This document shows, in pieces, positions 35,575 through 48,012 of a stretch of DNA of 64,000 bases (its first letter is position 1; each line of letters starts with the position of its first letter). The DNA is taken from assembly GCA_037903475.1 (NCBI GenBank), contig JBAJFG010000172.1:3836001-3900000 (forward strand), read 5' to 3'. The notes beneath the pieces are model-generated. The model did not search any database, was not told the origin of the DNA, and saw only the letters and a program-made list of their open reading frames with translations. This stretch comes from Ancylostoma caninum (lineage: Eukaryota; Nematoda; Chromadorea; Rhabditida; Ancylostomatidae). Position numbers and translations under genes: made by a program.

Positions 35575-36640
35575 CATTCCAAATATCATTTTTCTGTTCA
35601 TTTGCGTAGAAGCGAGCCCAACTATCTGTGAAAAAGCCTATTCTCAAGCTATCCGTGCTGGAGATCCCTCGAAACTTCGATAGGGTAGCCTGCAAATAAT
35701 TATATCCACCATTTCATGACTTTACGTAAAATAATAGCTGTACATAACTTTTGTATTATTTTTGTATTGGAAGGGACCTTACTAAGCCCCACATCCACAT
35801 CCCAACTCTTTTTCATTGCCTGAAAATACCCATTATGAAAAGGGCATGATCAGAAAAAATTGCACTGTCAGGATAAGTGGCGAAAAATGCTGTGTAAAAA
35901 AGTTCATATCCTCCTCTAATCGCCCCAAATTGGAAACTGTCCCTAGACCGGTAGATTTTTTTTTACTGTGGGGACACTGTGAGGAAGATTGCTGTATATA
36001 AACTAAGCCAATATAAATTGAGTTGTTCTAGCAGGTCCACTCATTCAATTCTTGCTTTGGGCACTATGAGATTTCTTTTACTCTTCATGGTTTGCCTTTT
36101 AGTCGGTGAGCACATCGCTATTCTCAACAATCTTTTCGAATGATGCTAAAAAGCAATATTGCAGTTGCGGAAGCATCCTGGGATCCCAGGTGTAGACAGC
36201 CGATCGACGAAGGCACGGAATGCGACAATCCAAAGGAAACGCGGTACAGTAGATTCTTCAACATTTCAACCCATTATCTGAATTAGCGGGAGGATTCAAT
36301 TACGCAACTTCTTACCACTATCCCATGCTGGAACTCCGACCTCACCCCCTCCCCCCCACTTGACTATGCTTGAAGTTATCACCAGCATGTATTAAAGGCG
36401 TATTAAAGAATGCTCGCACGGAACAAGTGTTCTTGTTCTTTTCAGATATGCACATAAGGATGGAAAATGTGTCACTTTCACGTACGCTGGATGTGGCGGA
36501 AATGAGAACAACTTCGGAAACGAAAATGCTTGCAAGATAGTCTGTTCTGTTTGATTCTTCTCGGCTGAAGGCAAATAGCCGTATCGTTGCTAGTGGAAAT
36601 AAACTTCACAATGCGCTGCTTCGAAAGAAGCATCAATGTT
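35575..36640 (+). repeat. Right arm of the inverted duplication
   Basis: Contains the intact Kunitz gene and its upstream ~490 bp. The inner boundary lies near 35575. The outer homology extends to the GAAAGAAGCATCAA motif near 36635, matched at about 29965 in the other arm. Confidence 0.78.
36066..36554 (+). CDS. Secreted single-domain Kunitz-type protein (cluster member 5)
   Basis: Exons are 36066-36105 (MRFLLLFMVCLLV), 36165-36243 and 36446-36554, with phases 1 and 2, giving 75 aa. Cysteines at 23, 33, 48, 56, 69 and 73 fit Kunitz/BPTI spacing. P1 is Asp34, unusual for a serine-protease inhibitor, so the target may differ from trypsin. The core reads CVTFTYAGCGGNENNF. Polyadenylation signal AATAAA lies at 36598-36603. 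Intron 2 holds a C-rich tract (CCCCCTCCCCCCC near 36350). It is the intact partner of the pseudogene at 29955-33466. Confidence 0.9.
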
Positions 36641-36659
36641 TTCCCGTTTCAAGGCTTTT

Positions 36660-38040
36660 GTTTTATTGTTTACCCTTTTGTTTCTCTATTTATTTTATTA
36701 TCTGCACCTTCCGAAATCTTATATACGGAGAGTGATTCCTGCAGATTGGCATGCAATACAAGCTAATCGTGTGTGTTCACATCTACCATCCCAGTACATA
36801 GCAAAATCAGATGATTCTTCAAGTACTTTTTATGATGTTTTTTCTTCGATTTAGAATCATCTGACATAAGCAGTCGCACATATACCGTGATAGGCTTAAC
36901 CTAAAACGATGTACGGTTTAGCATTGATCTAGTTTCAGAAATCTGAATGCTAGGCTGATTTTGAAGATCACGCCGTAAATCCAAGTGTACTGTGTGCAGT
37001 GTGCACCAAGTACACCACTCACTAAGATTATTTGACGCCTAAGGCTACGGTGGAACAGATGTGGTCATGGGAGAACTATCATTCTGTGATACCGCGTTGC
37101 ACGAAAATATCAGGTCATTGATTTTGTGGATTTTTCTGCTTTTTCTGAGTGACGGGTGGGAACATTTTGCTGGAATATTTTGGGAAAAGGAGAATCAAAG
37201 CGTCAGCTTAGAATTGGCAGCGTAACCGACGGTGTTGATTGGCAGACTTCCATTTGCTAAAATACAAATTGGTCTCCTTGATTTGAACACACCGCTCAAG
37301 TGAAGGAAACTTCGCCAAACTATAGTCAAAGTAGGGGTTGTCTGTCTTTTCCTCAGATCACACCTTGAACCAATTCCCAACAGAAGAAAAAGTAAATTTA
37401 TGATTAGTCTTTGTTCTTAAACGGGCCTGTCGCCAGCGATCAAACATACTTACATGGTTTTCAGGAAACAACGAATAGAACATTCAAGGCTTTTCAGCCT
37501 GTTGTTTTGTTTTTCTTGTATTCTGTATATAAACGTGTATATTAGGAAGTGAATTGGTCTTTGTTTCCTAATAGAACCTCCTATGTAAGAATATGTTAGA
37601 TTTCCTTATACAAAGAAAAATTCAAGAGCTACAGCTGGGTTTCTTCTACATAGTCGCAGTTGGAGCAGGACTTCTTCCATATCGCTCTGTGTTTTTTTTT
37701 TAGTTGAGGCTCATCACCGAGAAAAATGAGAACAATAATAAAAACAGCCCTCTTGGTTCCCGTAATTTGTTCCTGTTTCCTAGTGAGAGCATAGAAATTT
37801 GATAGTTATTGATTGAATTTTATATTTGTTGTAATTCTTGCCTATTATTAGGCTTGAACCCAACTGACAACGAAGGCAAATCCTAGCTCGTTCTGGGCAT
37901 TGTTTTGCAAACACATTCTCCTTGCTTTTAGTTCCCTTATGTATAGAATTGCAGAAAAAGCACTAGACTGCTCATTTACCACTTTTATCCAGTCCCGTTT
38001 GATATACTTCGCAGTATCAATCCGTTATAGCAGGAATTTA
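36660..38040. other. No supported gene
   Basis: AT-rich sequence with small ORFs only. A degraded tRNA-like stretch near 37850-37905 (GGCTTGAACCC, then ATTGTTTTGCAAAC) resembles the flank of the His-like tRNAs. Confidence 0.5.
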
Positions 38041-38054
38041 GCAGTTCAGCGATT

Positions 38055-38127
38055 GGCCCAAGTAGTGTAGTGGTTAGTACTCCACGTTGTGGCCGTGGCG
38101 ACACAGGTTCGATTCCTGTCTTAGCCA
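38055..38127 (+). tRNA. tRNA-His (GTG)-like gene, possibly functional
   Basis: D-arm TAGTGTAGTGGTTAGTAC is the animal tRNA-His form. The anticodon stem is CCACG/CGTGG with loop TTGTGGC, placing GTG at 38089-38091. T-arm ACAGG-TTCGATT-CCTGT pairs perfectly. The 3' acceptor strand CTTAGCC pairs with the 5' side GGCC-CAAG only if one extra C is bulged, so it may be a pseudogene. It shares the downstream ATCGTTTTGC with the tandem His-like copies at 14.8-16.4 kb and is the best-preserved member. Confidence 0.6.
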
Positions 38128-38199
38128 TCGTTTTGCTACCTGGAGTGGAAGAAGGCTATTGTTTTTGAATCAAAAATTCAAATCTAGCACTCGGCCGAG

Positions 38200-41030
38200 C
38201 TTTCGTGATACCTGGAACAGTATCTGATGCGATTCAATAAAAAATAAATTAATTAAGAAATTTAAATTAAAAATGGCGTCTTTATATGGAGCAGTTTTAC
38301 GAAATCTTCACTATTTTGGTTCCAGCTCTGAAATTTCTGGATAAAATTTGACAATGAGTTAGCGAACTAACGAAAAATAAAGGCGTTAATGAAACCAGTA
38401 AGTGAGCGAGGGGAGGATTCCAGTATACTTTCATATTCTTGCTGTGTTTGAGCTAAATTTATCTAAATCTGGTCATACCTACCACTGCTAAACCAGAAAA
38501 CATGTCCTTTACCCTTTACGTAAATGGAAGAGCATTTACGTAAATTTCCAAATATAGTAAATAAATTAAGCCATAGCTCCTGGATTTAGCTATTCCAGAA
38601 CCGTCTCGGCGTCATCACGAGCGCACCACTTCGGCTCATCACTTCCTTACCTTCGTCGCTTCTAAAAGCTTTATCGCCTTATCCCCCTTCATCCCCACTT
38701 CATGCGTGGATGCTCCGCCGGCTCATCGCTATCTCTATGGCGACGCTTATCACCAGAGTAGTATAAAATTGCTGTGAAAATGACTACTTCAGACGTTCCA
38801 GCGTGGATGGCTGCAAATGGCAGTTGGCTGTCTTCTCTTTTACCTTCTTGCTCTCTTGGATTCGTCACCACTGGTAAAACTGCGTAGTCTTCCGGATGAT
38901 TCTTCCGTCAGTCGCAATAGTGATGAAGCAGTACTTAATTGACTAATTTTCACTGAAAATAACTCTTCTACACTAGGGTCGACGTGAGCCAAAATTCTGG
39001 CTTAACTCTAGAACTCTCTACAGAAATCCTCCCTATCCTCCTGGTGATTCTACACCGATAATTTCCTAAATTTCAGGGGGAAAAGAAAACATTGGGCAGG
39101 AAATTATGAAAAACTCACCTGAAACTGCCAAAATTGTGAAGAAATTTCTCAAAATTTACAGAATATTATGCGGTCGTTTCCGAATTTCAGCCAATTTCGT
39201 CCAAAATAGATCCTTATGCCCCCTAAAACCAAACCATTAGGAGCTTTTCTCTACAAATGCTCCTTTGAGCTGAATATTTGATTTTAGGAGCTTTTTTTTG
39301 CCCACAAACTGGTGACGCATTTGTTCATGTTTCATTTTTTTTCGAAATTCCTGGATATTTTCCCCACGAATGACTGTGGATTTCGAGAACAATTGAATAA
39401 TTTCATAATAATGTTTTCGCCCCGTTCTAATATCATTAGTAATTCTCAATACCCCGAACCCATTCTGAGCTTCCTAGGCTCTCCTATTGACTCATCGTAG
39501 GGGCTGTTGACTCATCATAGATCTTCTGCCCAAGTGCAGATGTCCTTACATACATCCTTGATAGTTTCCAAGGTATCTCGCTAATCCACCATGATCTGCT
39601 TGTACTTTTATGCATGAACTCAGCTGATAACTGCCATAATTTGCGCTATGGCTTCGTCGGCTTTCTAGAACGCCTGGATGGCTTCGGAAGCCTCACATCC
39701 GGGTATAAATCTCGTCTGCATAGCTCTGGGAGTTCTTCGACGAACAGCTGATGTACATCAATGTTACTGCTCCACTTGGTTCCTGGACATCTTCGATAAC
39801 TTTTTTTGTAATTTTTATTCAAACGATTTATCTTAGAGTTTTCAGCATTGACAAAACTAGGGCAGCTCAGTAGAGGTGATAAATCCAGTCTCAAATGGGG
39901 TTATAAGGAATAAACAATAACAAATAAGAATAATAACAAATAATCACAAATAACAATATCCACATATGTTTGTACTTTTCTGAAGTAGTTGTGAAAACAT
40001 AAATAAATGAATAAAATACTGAAACATAGTAAATCTCTTAAGGAGTCTCACTAGCTCTTTGAAATACGAGCAGAGTTAAGCGTAATTTTTTGTGCATAAG
40101 TGATGCCCATATGGTGCTAGAAAAATGCAAAAATGGTGCATGAATTATGCACGACACCGGATCTGGTTCAAACCACAAGACCCTGGAGCACTAGGAATTA
40201 CACTAGGCCCTGGAGCGCTAGGAATTAAAGTCGTTTGTCGAAGATGTCAGCCTTATTCAAGTCTTTTTTTTCTCAAGAATCTTTTAGAATGCCAACGTTC
40301 TAGTGTGGAAAACGATTTTTGTCGGATAATGTCAACTACAAAATTCGTTGACTGTTTGCTAGCAAATTTTGGCAGTGGAGCGCACTTTCTTTCACTGAGC
40401 TGACTAAGCTGGACAGCATGTTTGGCGCAGTTATAAGGCCTCAGAAACTTAAATTCGGAAGTTTTGCGCCAAAATCATGTAGAACCCGAAGAAACATTGT
40501 AAGTAACAGTTGGCATGCTCATCTACTACTGTCATTTCGTCACAGTAGGGTCATCGAAGCGCCGTTTCATCCGGTACTGTCATATCCATCCTGAGTTAGG
40601 ACTTTTAATTCTTCCGAAACCAAACATTTTTTTTGTGACGTTGGATCCTCTTTTCCTTCGTTCCAGAAGCTGCTTCATTCCAAATCCTCTCAAACGAGCT
40701 TTATTCGTCACTGCTTTGTCAGCAAGTAAATACCGGAGATCTGATGTCATCTGCTTAACTACAGAAATGCCAACACTCTATGTGACTCTCAACATCATCG
40801 GATAAATAGCAACTAATCTCACTCCGGCTCCGTGCCTATCGCCTGATTACTATCGTCGCCGTCTACGAGCGCTTCCGTTGAGTGGAGGATTATCTAATGC
40901 GCGTTAAGTGACTGCCAATTATTATTGAAAGGTTTTTTTTCTGGAGACGGGTGGTCCCAGAAATCCCGGAACAATCTCTACTCTTGTAAAATCTTCTGCT
41001 TAACGATACCCGAGATTGATAAACTTCTTT
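38200..41030. other. No supported gene
   Basis: Short ORFs on both strands without recognisable domains. A small direct duplication CCCTGGAGC(A/G)CTAGGAATT lies at ~40181-40226. The TTAACG-rich patch near 38350-38395 looks like a hAT end remnant. Confidence 0.45.
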
Positions 41031-41040
41031 ATTCCTTCTG

Positions 41041-41090
41041 AGCCAACGTTTCGGCTTATTTCGCCTTCTTCAGGGCCTGAAAGGGCTACA
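41041..41090 (-). ncRNA. Degenerate hammerhead-ribozyme-like motif
   Basis: The minus strand reads CTGAAGAAGGCGAAATAAGCCGAAACG. The arrangement box 1 (CUGANGA), short stem II (GGC...GCC) and box 2 (GAAA) is that of the hammerhead motif found in Penelope-like retroelements. The box 1 sequence is CTGAAGA instead of CTGATGA, so activity is doubtful. No Penelope reverse transcriptase was seen nearby. Confidence 0.4.
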
Positions 41091-41500
41091 GAATTCTACA
41101 AAATGGAATCTGTACTCCTTTCCGTGAGCATAGTCCCAATTATTGGAAGTATCGTACGTAATTTTCTATGAAGAGAAAACGGAAAAGCACATATAGGGAT
41201 CGTTCCGATTAGTATGTTGGAATTCATGTGCTTCTTCAAAGTGTCGAAGACACTGCTACTCCCTATGAAGCAGTACATAAAAGGTCACAGTCTTCTAGTG
41301 ATATTTGTCTCAGTAATATATACTTATATTATTCTGAGATTATTGTCGTCCTTATAGTCGCAATAAAACGCTCTAAATCCTCCTTCTTTAGCGTTTTCGT
41401 AACGTACATACATACAGTACTCGCCCAGGTTGATTTGCCCCTATCTCTACTGTAATTTTCACGCTGTGCAATTCCAGAAAGCTCTAATAAGCTTACAATA

Positions 41501-44500
41501 ATGCTGAAATGGCTGGCGGATATGACCTCGGCTCGGGTGGTAGCCGAGAAGAGCGATGACGGTCGCGATGAAATCATGGACAACGACGACACCATGATGA
41601 TCGACCTGATCCTGGCTGAGATTGAGGCGGCTGTGGCGGCGTTTGAGACGGAAAAGGTCAGTTATTTTCGAGAACTTTGGAGCTGTTCTGCGGCGCTAGT
41701 AGCGATGAGGCTGCAAATTCCTGAATTGAATGAGAATCCAGGGGTCGCATGCATCAACGAGATTACCCACGGCAAACGCGCTAACATCACACAAATTTAC
41801 CCATTGTTGACATGGGCTTCAACGCGCTTACCCTGGATAATCTCAATGATATATTCGGCCTCAGAGTTGAGTTTGGTCGCCTTGGTCACCTAGACGATGT
41901 TAGTAACACTGAACAATGGGGTAGCTTTTTCATATGTTATTGTCCAAGCTTAATAACAGCATATTATTCATATTCACAATCAAATTATTGGTCAAAGTAA
42001 TCTCCAGTAGTAAAGTTTACCTCCCTCCTATATACGGGTATAGGTTACCTTTGACTTTACCCCTTGCACTGGAGGTAAACTTTTTCATGAATTCCTAGAA
42101 AGGGTAAACTTTTAGGGTAAAGGCGACTACCACAAGTAAAGTCAATGGTGAATCCCAACCCAGAAAACGGGTTCTTCTGGATAAAAGCAGCTCATGGATT
42201 AGCGAATCATGGAGCAGATACTTGTCCAATTATTTATTTATTTGTTTTTATTGATACAGCCAAAGTGTTAAGGATGCTAAAAGAAAATAGTGGAGTGATT
42301 CAGAGAGAAAGTGGGGAGGAATTAAAAGCTGTCAATTTTCTATCGAAGCATGTGTGGAAATTTGTTTAGTACCATTTCGGAAGCGCTGCCATCCAGAATG
42401 TGGATATTTCCGCTGCTGATGCCCTTTCTAGTGCCGTTGAAATCCTTTTTGGTTTACCAGTATAGATTGAGAGAAGTCTCCGAGCTTGAACTGAATTGTA
42501 GGATTTCCAGAAGCACGGTATCACGGGTATACTTCTCAAATCACGCCAGAAACTCCTATTTTTCTGCTAACACGCAGGAATTTAGATTTTATCTTCGCCA
42601 TCCAGATAATTATGTAATTTTTGGAAGTACGTACTAAGTGAACTTCACCATTTGTGCTCCTGTTTCTCCTGGATAATCTGTAATCCATAAGGGAAGAGGT
42701 GGAACGGAGATAATCGAAACTATTTAGTACTATCGAGGATCTGCTCTCATTCAATTCAGTGGCTTATTGTTTTGCTCATGGGCCATAAATTAAAATTTAA
42801 GCTGTAAAATGCAGTAGAATTAAATTGAAAAACCGTCCTTGTCCAGAAACTGTGCACTTTATCAAATTTTCCTGGCAGAATAGCGCGATGAAACCTCACT
42901 GTAGTGTGGCTGCCTCCCCCCGTGCACCTAATGACATTCACTTCTTGCTCCGTATGTCTTCAATTCCACCCCTCGTTACTCACACGGATGGCTTCTTTGC
43001 GAAAGTCTGACTCACCCTAAATGTCGAAAACAAGCAAACAGACAAACATACCTCATTAGCCGATTGTTGTTTACCTAAACTGATAAACATCCGTTGCAGG
43101 AACAGCGGAAGTCGCAGGAGTGTCTACAGAAGCGGGTTCCCGATTATTCATGGTTAATCAGCGAGAATACACAAAAGCCGAAGAAATATCTGACGATGAG
43201 TGTAAGTGTTTTCAGTTTTTAAGAGTCACAGGCAGTACAGCGAGTTTCTGTTGGGCTAGTAGCGGTCTGGAAGGTCTGGAAATGTTGGTGGAATACTTCC
43301 AAACAGAATAAATGAGGTTATGGACTAATAGTTCAGGTTTCACTCGATAAAAATACGTTTCTAAATCACTAAATTGAAAAAATAATTTGAAAAAGTAAAG
43401 AAAAAACTTAAAGGCAAGGTCCAGGCAAAATTCCATCTCCCAAATTTCTATTGTATTCGTAGCACAAGGCGACGCCTTGAACGAAAACTATAGAAAAATC
43501 CCTGAAAAGAGCCCACAACAAGCGCTTCCCATCGTACAATTTCGGTACGGCGTTTGCGGGTTTGCGGCGTCCGTGCTTTCAAATGACGTTATACAGCGCG
43601 CCCTACATGCCGTCCATTGTGGCGCCGTAGGAAAAAATTCATATTGGAAGAACCGGTGGTCCGTCTGACGGGGTGGGGAAGGTTTCACAGAGTGTCCTTT
43701 AGGCTGTCTGTATCTGAGTGTCCGTCGTTGTTCACTATGCACGCGGGCAGCCTTTGTCTATTGGAGCGCGTTTTGTCACGGCTACCGTAATCATCGGGCA
43801 TTTTATCCCATATCTAGCGATAGGGCCTATACTGAGGTCTCAAACTTGACATACGTGCTACACATATGGTTTGGACTCCAGAGAGCAAAAAACCTGAGTG
43901 GGAAAGATTTTGACCGGACCTTGCCTTTAAGTACCCGCATAAGGTTACTACTAACTGAACTTTTGTTTCTTAAAGTGCAGAATATTATAGAATGTTTTGT
44001 CTTGGTGAAATCTTGTCTTACTAGACGGCTTATAGCGACAGAGCTGAACTTTTTCCGAAATATATGAGTCATTTGGCTGAGCTATGGATCTTGCACACTC
44101 TCTGGAAACTTCCAAACACCTCAAATATACATATTTCGTCTGGAAAATGGGAGCACAGTTAAAATATTGCTGTCCCGTCAGTAGCCAACTTTTTCAGGAA
44201 CGCAGCCGCCTTGAGCGAGCATGTGAGCGACTGCGTCCCAACGAGTGGTCAAAGCTTATCACCTTATGGAAAGCGCGATCGAAGGTACGCCCCATTTCTC
44301 CACATTGTCCCAAATGTCCCATCCGGGACACCCTAAAGCTCTGTTGTTATCTTACCCATTCAGAGCGCATCCTCACGCGAACACATCTTCGACTGCTTCA
44401 TCTCATCCGTTCACGAGGTGATTCTGTCCCGTCCACGTCCACCATCAGTCGGTGACGTCGTCAGGAAGTACATGCGAAGTGCTAGCAGCGTTAATGCGGT

Positions 44501-44648
44501 ATGTCTTGCAGTAAATCGGTCCCGAGAGGAAAAGGTTACTGTAGCCGCCATAAATATCTTTTTCCAGGTATCCGACTCACCACGTATTATGGGATCGACT
44601 CGATCATTGGCTGATGTTTCATTCCGTCAGCTGAGCGAAATTGTTTAA
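41501..44648 (+). CDS. RD3-domain protein, complete five-exon gene
   Basis: Exons are 41501-41656, 43100-43201, 44198-44284, 44364-44498 and 44568-44648, all in phase 0, giving 186 aa. This is close to the ~195 aa of vertebrate RD3. The N-terminal helix (MMIDLILAEIEAAVAAFE), the coiled-coil continuation EQRKSQECLQKR, the family hallmark VPDYSWLI and the helix ERSRLERACERLRPNEWSKL follow the RD3 order. A third helix, REHIFDCFISSVHEVILSR, comes next and the tail is Ser-rich (STRSLADVSFRQLSEIV). In vertebrates RD3 binds and traffics retinal membrane guanylate cyclases and inhibits their activity. In a nematode a role with receptor guanylate cyclases of sensory neurons is an inference. Intron 1 (1.4 kb) contains an open stretch (DMGFNALTLDNLNDIFG) that lacks a usable acceptor and was left out. 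Confidence 0.9.
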
Positions 44649-44649
44649 A

Positions 44650-46540
44650 AACGACGAAATACAAAAAATATGTGTATTGATTGAAGTTGAGGCTAGTGAT
44701 GCAGTTGTACAAGAAGCAGTATTTGATAAGAATTTTTGAAATTGAAGATAGTAGAAAATTCAATATGTTACAATAATGTAAAGTAGCAAAAATAACAATA
44801 GAAATAATAAAAAATGATAATGATGATAAAAAATCATCATGTTTGATAATAATACCCTTAGCACAGTGTGGTAGAAATGAGTAAAAAAGTAAATACTCAA
44901 CGTTATGCAAGAAATTTGAAAGGTGGGAGGAGCTCCTGATATGTGATTGGTGCTTGACACTACTCTTTTTCACGCTTCAGTGTGAACTCGCCCACTTTTC
45001 ACATTGGAGTTCATTAACATGTGTATGTGTACATAAGGCTACTGGGAGCGAGAGGGAGCGGAGTGTCAGCCAAGGGGGGACGAGCTGTCCGAACGAACCA
45101 ATGGTGCAGCAGCGGCTCCGCCCCTTTCCCTTTGCCATGTAGCACTCCAAAATTAAAGCCGTAAACTTTGTAAACATGAACATGAACCACAAAAGCAATG
45201 AATATAAACCACAAAATCGCAGAAATAGTAAAAAAAATGCTCGCATGATAATTAATTTGTGCAATTGCACCACTATCCTCAAACCTGTTCCATCTACAAC
45301 AGGACCTGCAAGCTTCTTCTGGTCTTCATTCACGTCCATACTTCGTGTCATTTGAAATTGTGTTCTGTTTACTCCGTAGATTACGTAAACATGTATAGAT
45401 AAATAAACAGAAATATTACACGGATGTATTCCTAGAGATTGTGGATTTACTGTACATTCCAATGCAAATTACGTCTCGCTATTGTAAATAAATAACTTCT
45501 TATCGGCATTTCTGTTGTGCCAGTGAAATCACAATGCGACTGCTTAATCAGAATTTAGCATATCCCTTCCGAATGACGTAAATACTCACAGAAATGTACT
45601 TTCTGCATTGTCTTATTATTATCCAGAGCTGTTGCCTAGAGCCATGACACTGGCTTTGTAGCATTTTAGCACTAAGAATAGCATCCATTGACATGAGTTA
45701 ACAAAGCGAGGTGATTCATAATCGAAGAACTTTGTGCTCTTTGTATACTTTGACAGAACAGTATTACTAAACTGAGAAGAAGAATGTTCGCTCTCCTCAG
45801 CTTTGCTTAAATATTGGGCTGCTTATATGGATTTAGCCGTTAAAAAAACTTTTGATGCTGTAAAAAATCACAAAAATTGAAAAAGACACTAATAATTTGG
45901 TTAGAAATAATCTGCAGTTCTTTTCTTTTTCGGAAATCCAGAGCCTCAACTCTATTAATCATGCAAAACAAGTTTCTCAAAAAAATTGTAGGACAGAAGA
46001 ATATTTCCTTCTCTGACTGCAAATTTATGTTCAAACGCAAAGTATAGTCTGCTAGAAGGTGAAATTTGATACTTGTGAATAGAATTTGAATAATTTAAAA
46101 GCTGCCTAATGACAAGCTGAGCTTTCCGCTCACATTCTATGTATTGCCTTTCAGTGGCTGACAGCTGCACGTCATCAGCCGAAAAGGAAGGAAAAAACTC
46201 CACCCAAATTCCTTATACAATGTACCACAAGTCGTCATCGACTGCGAGCGGCTGCGGCGCGGCTACATAACCGTTTAGGTCACTCGGTTACTACATCCAC
46301 TGGCACAATGGAAATCCCAGCCTCTCGCCACTCTGCCAGCCTGAGATGGGTGGGCTACCGTCTTCAAAAGTGTTCAATAAAATTTATAAAAAAAATTCGT
46401 ATTGGCTTATTTCCCATTTGAACTCTTTTAGAATAATGCCAACGGTTCGACTTTCGATGAGTCTTGGCCTAGCGTTAGTAGTATCGTGACAGATTATTTG
46501 TAGCTTTGACCAAGATTGGTATAAGCACTTTATTAGGCTA
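44650..46540. other. Mostly AT-rich DNA without supported genes
   Basis: Two open minus-strand frames stand out, 44977-45462 (161 aa, membrane-like) and 45955-46203 (FSADDVQLSATERQYIECER). Neither has recognised homology or good splice flanks. Confidence 0.4.
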
Positions 46541-46675
46541 GCGTTTGGGCCTCTTCGACTTCTTCAGAGCCTTTTCTAAGGAGCAGATTCATGGAGGACC
46601 ACTTTCAGCTAGCCATCTTTTAGAATATCTGTCTTCATCCGGACTTGAGAGCAACCTTCTAACTAGAGTTTTACA

Positions 46676-46968
46676 TTCGAAAATATTTTTCGAATATTCG
46701 AATATTCGAATTTTCGAACTTTTGGGAACCCCCGAATTTTCGAATATTCGAATTTCCGAATTTTTGCGAACCATCGAATTTTCGAATATTCGAATTTTCG
46801 AATAAACCCGGACCCTCGAATTTTCGAATATTCGAACTTTCGAATTTCTAGGGATCTCCGAATTTTCGAATGTTCGAATTTTCGAATTTTTGCGAACCAC
46901 CGAATTTTCGAATATTCGAACTTTCGAATATTCGAATGTTCGAATATTTATTCGAATAACATTCCATT
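46676..46968. repeat. TTCGAA-rich minisatellite (array 1)
   Basis: About five ~57-60-bp units of the form CGAATTTTCGAATATTCGAA..TTCGAATTT, with variable linkers such as TTGCGAACCA. The palindromes TTCGAA and AATATT dominate, so both strands read open with peptide motifs such as SNIRIFE. This is compositional, not evidence of a gene. Confidence 0.85.
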
Positions 46969-46989
46969 TGGTAAAAACATTTTGTACTC

Positions 46990-47990
46990 ATGCATGTAGG
47001 CGAACAAGGCGATATGTTTGCCAATCACAACGGGCATGAAACTTTTCGGGTAGTAAGTTTCATCTGCCGTTTTGGAATTTCTCACAACCTTCTCATGAGT
47101 GGAAGCTTGTGCTGCTGTGGAGTTGGTCCCTCATCCGTTTTAGAATTGCAACTGGTTGAAATTCCTAAGCTTAAGAACGCTTATCTCACTTGAGGTCTGT
47201 AACCATCATTAAAGGATCGTAAAGTGGATGAAACCCTTCGAACGTGAGAAGGCTTTCGCTTTAATATCTCTGTGTTGTAGTTTAACAAAACGAGCCATGG
47301 TAGTGAATGTAGAGGTAGAGGTTTTGACGCGGAAAAATAATGTTGGGTACAGTGGTTCAGTTACCTTGCTCATGAATGAGTTTCCAGCTATCAACAAAAA
47401 AGCGCCAGCGACATAAAAAACCACTGCGTGTTATCCCGTTCCTCATTATTACTTCTGTTTATCGGGTCCAACTGCATGCTTGTACGTTGAATGTTAAGAC
47501 CAACAGAACTTCTATAACAAGAAGTCGGAGTATGTTTGGGCAGAAAGGTTAATAAGAGGATCTCAAGATTTTGTGTGAGCTTCGAATTCCATTGCTGACG
47601 GTTATGCACTTAGAAAGAGTTTCAACGAAGCAGTAGTCGGGAATCAGCTAAATATAAGGAGGAATGCTGTGTAAAAGTTATTATTGTTGTTTGCAGTTCA
47701 CTTACATAGTTCTGGAGAAAAGGCTTGAATAATTGGAAGTTTAGTTGAAACTGCTGGTTTCTCAAGTGTCTAGAAAAGCACATACGCACGTTTTACCGGA
47801 GAGATCATCGTCGCCAATGTCGTAAACCTCGTAGGATTGCAGTTTCAAAGCTTTCAAATGCAGTTGGTGACTTTCGAATGCGTGCAAAGATGTGAGCAGG
47901 TTTTTGGGAAAATTGAGATTAAAATGAGGAATTGGACTGGAGTTTCAGTGGGAATGGTTCTTCATCGAGAAAATGGAACTGAAATAACAG
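46990..47990. other. Spacer between the two TTCGAA arrays
   Basis: Short ORFs on both strands; none with a recognisable product. Confidence 0.4.
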
Positions 47991-48012
47991 TTGCGAAGCA
48001 GAACAATTGCAA

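Noticed and set aside
41686..41893. Open stretch DMGFNALTLDNLNDIFG in intron 1 of the RD3-like gene
   Set aside because: A donor-like end exists, but there is no AG acceptor between an upstream in-frame TAA and the segment. RD3 homology also joins exons 1 and 2 directly.
44977..45462. 161-aa minus-strand ORF
   Set aside because: No homology recognised, no splice or poly(A) context, and the opposite strand is also partly open. Left as an unassigned ORF.
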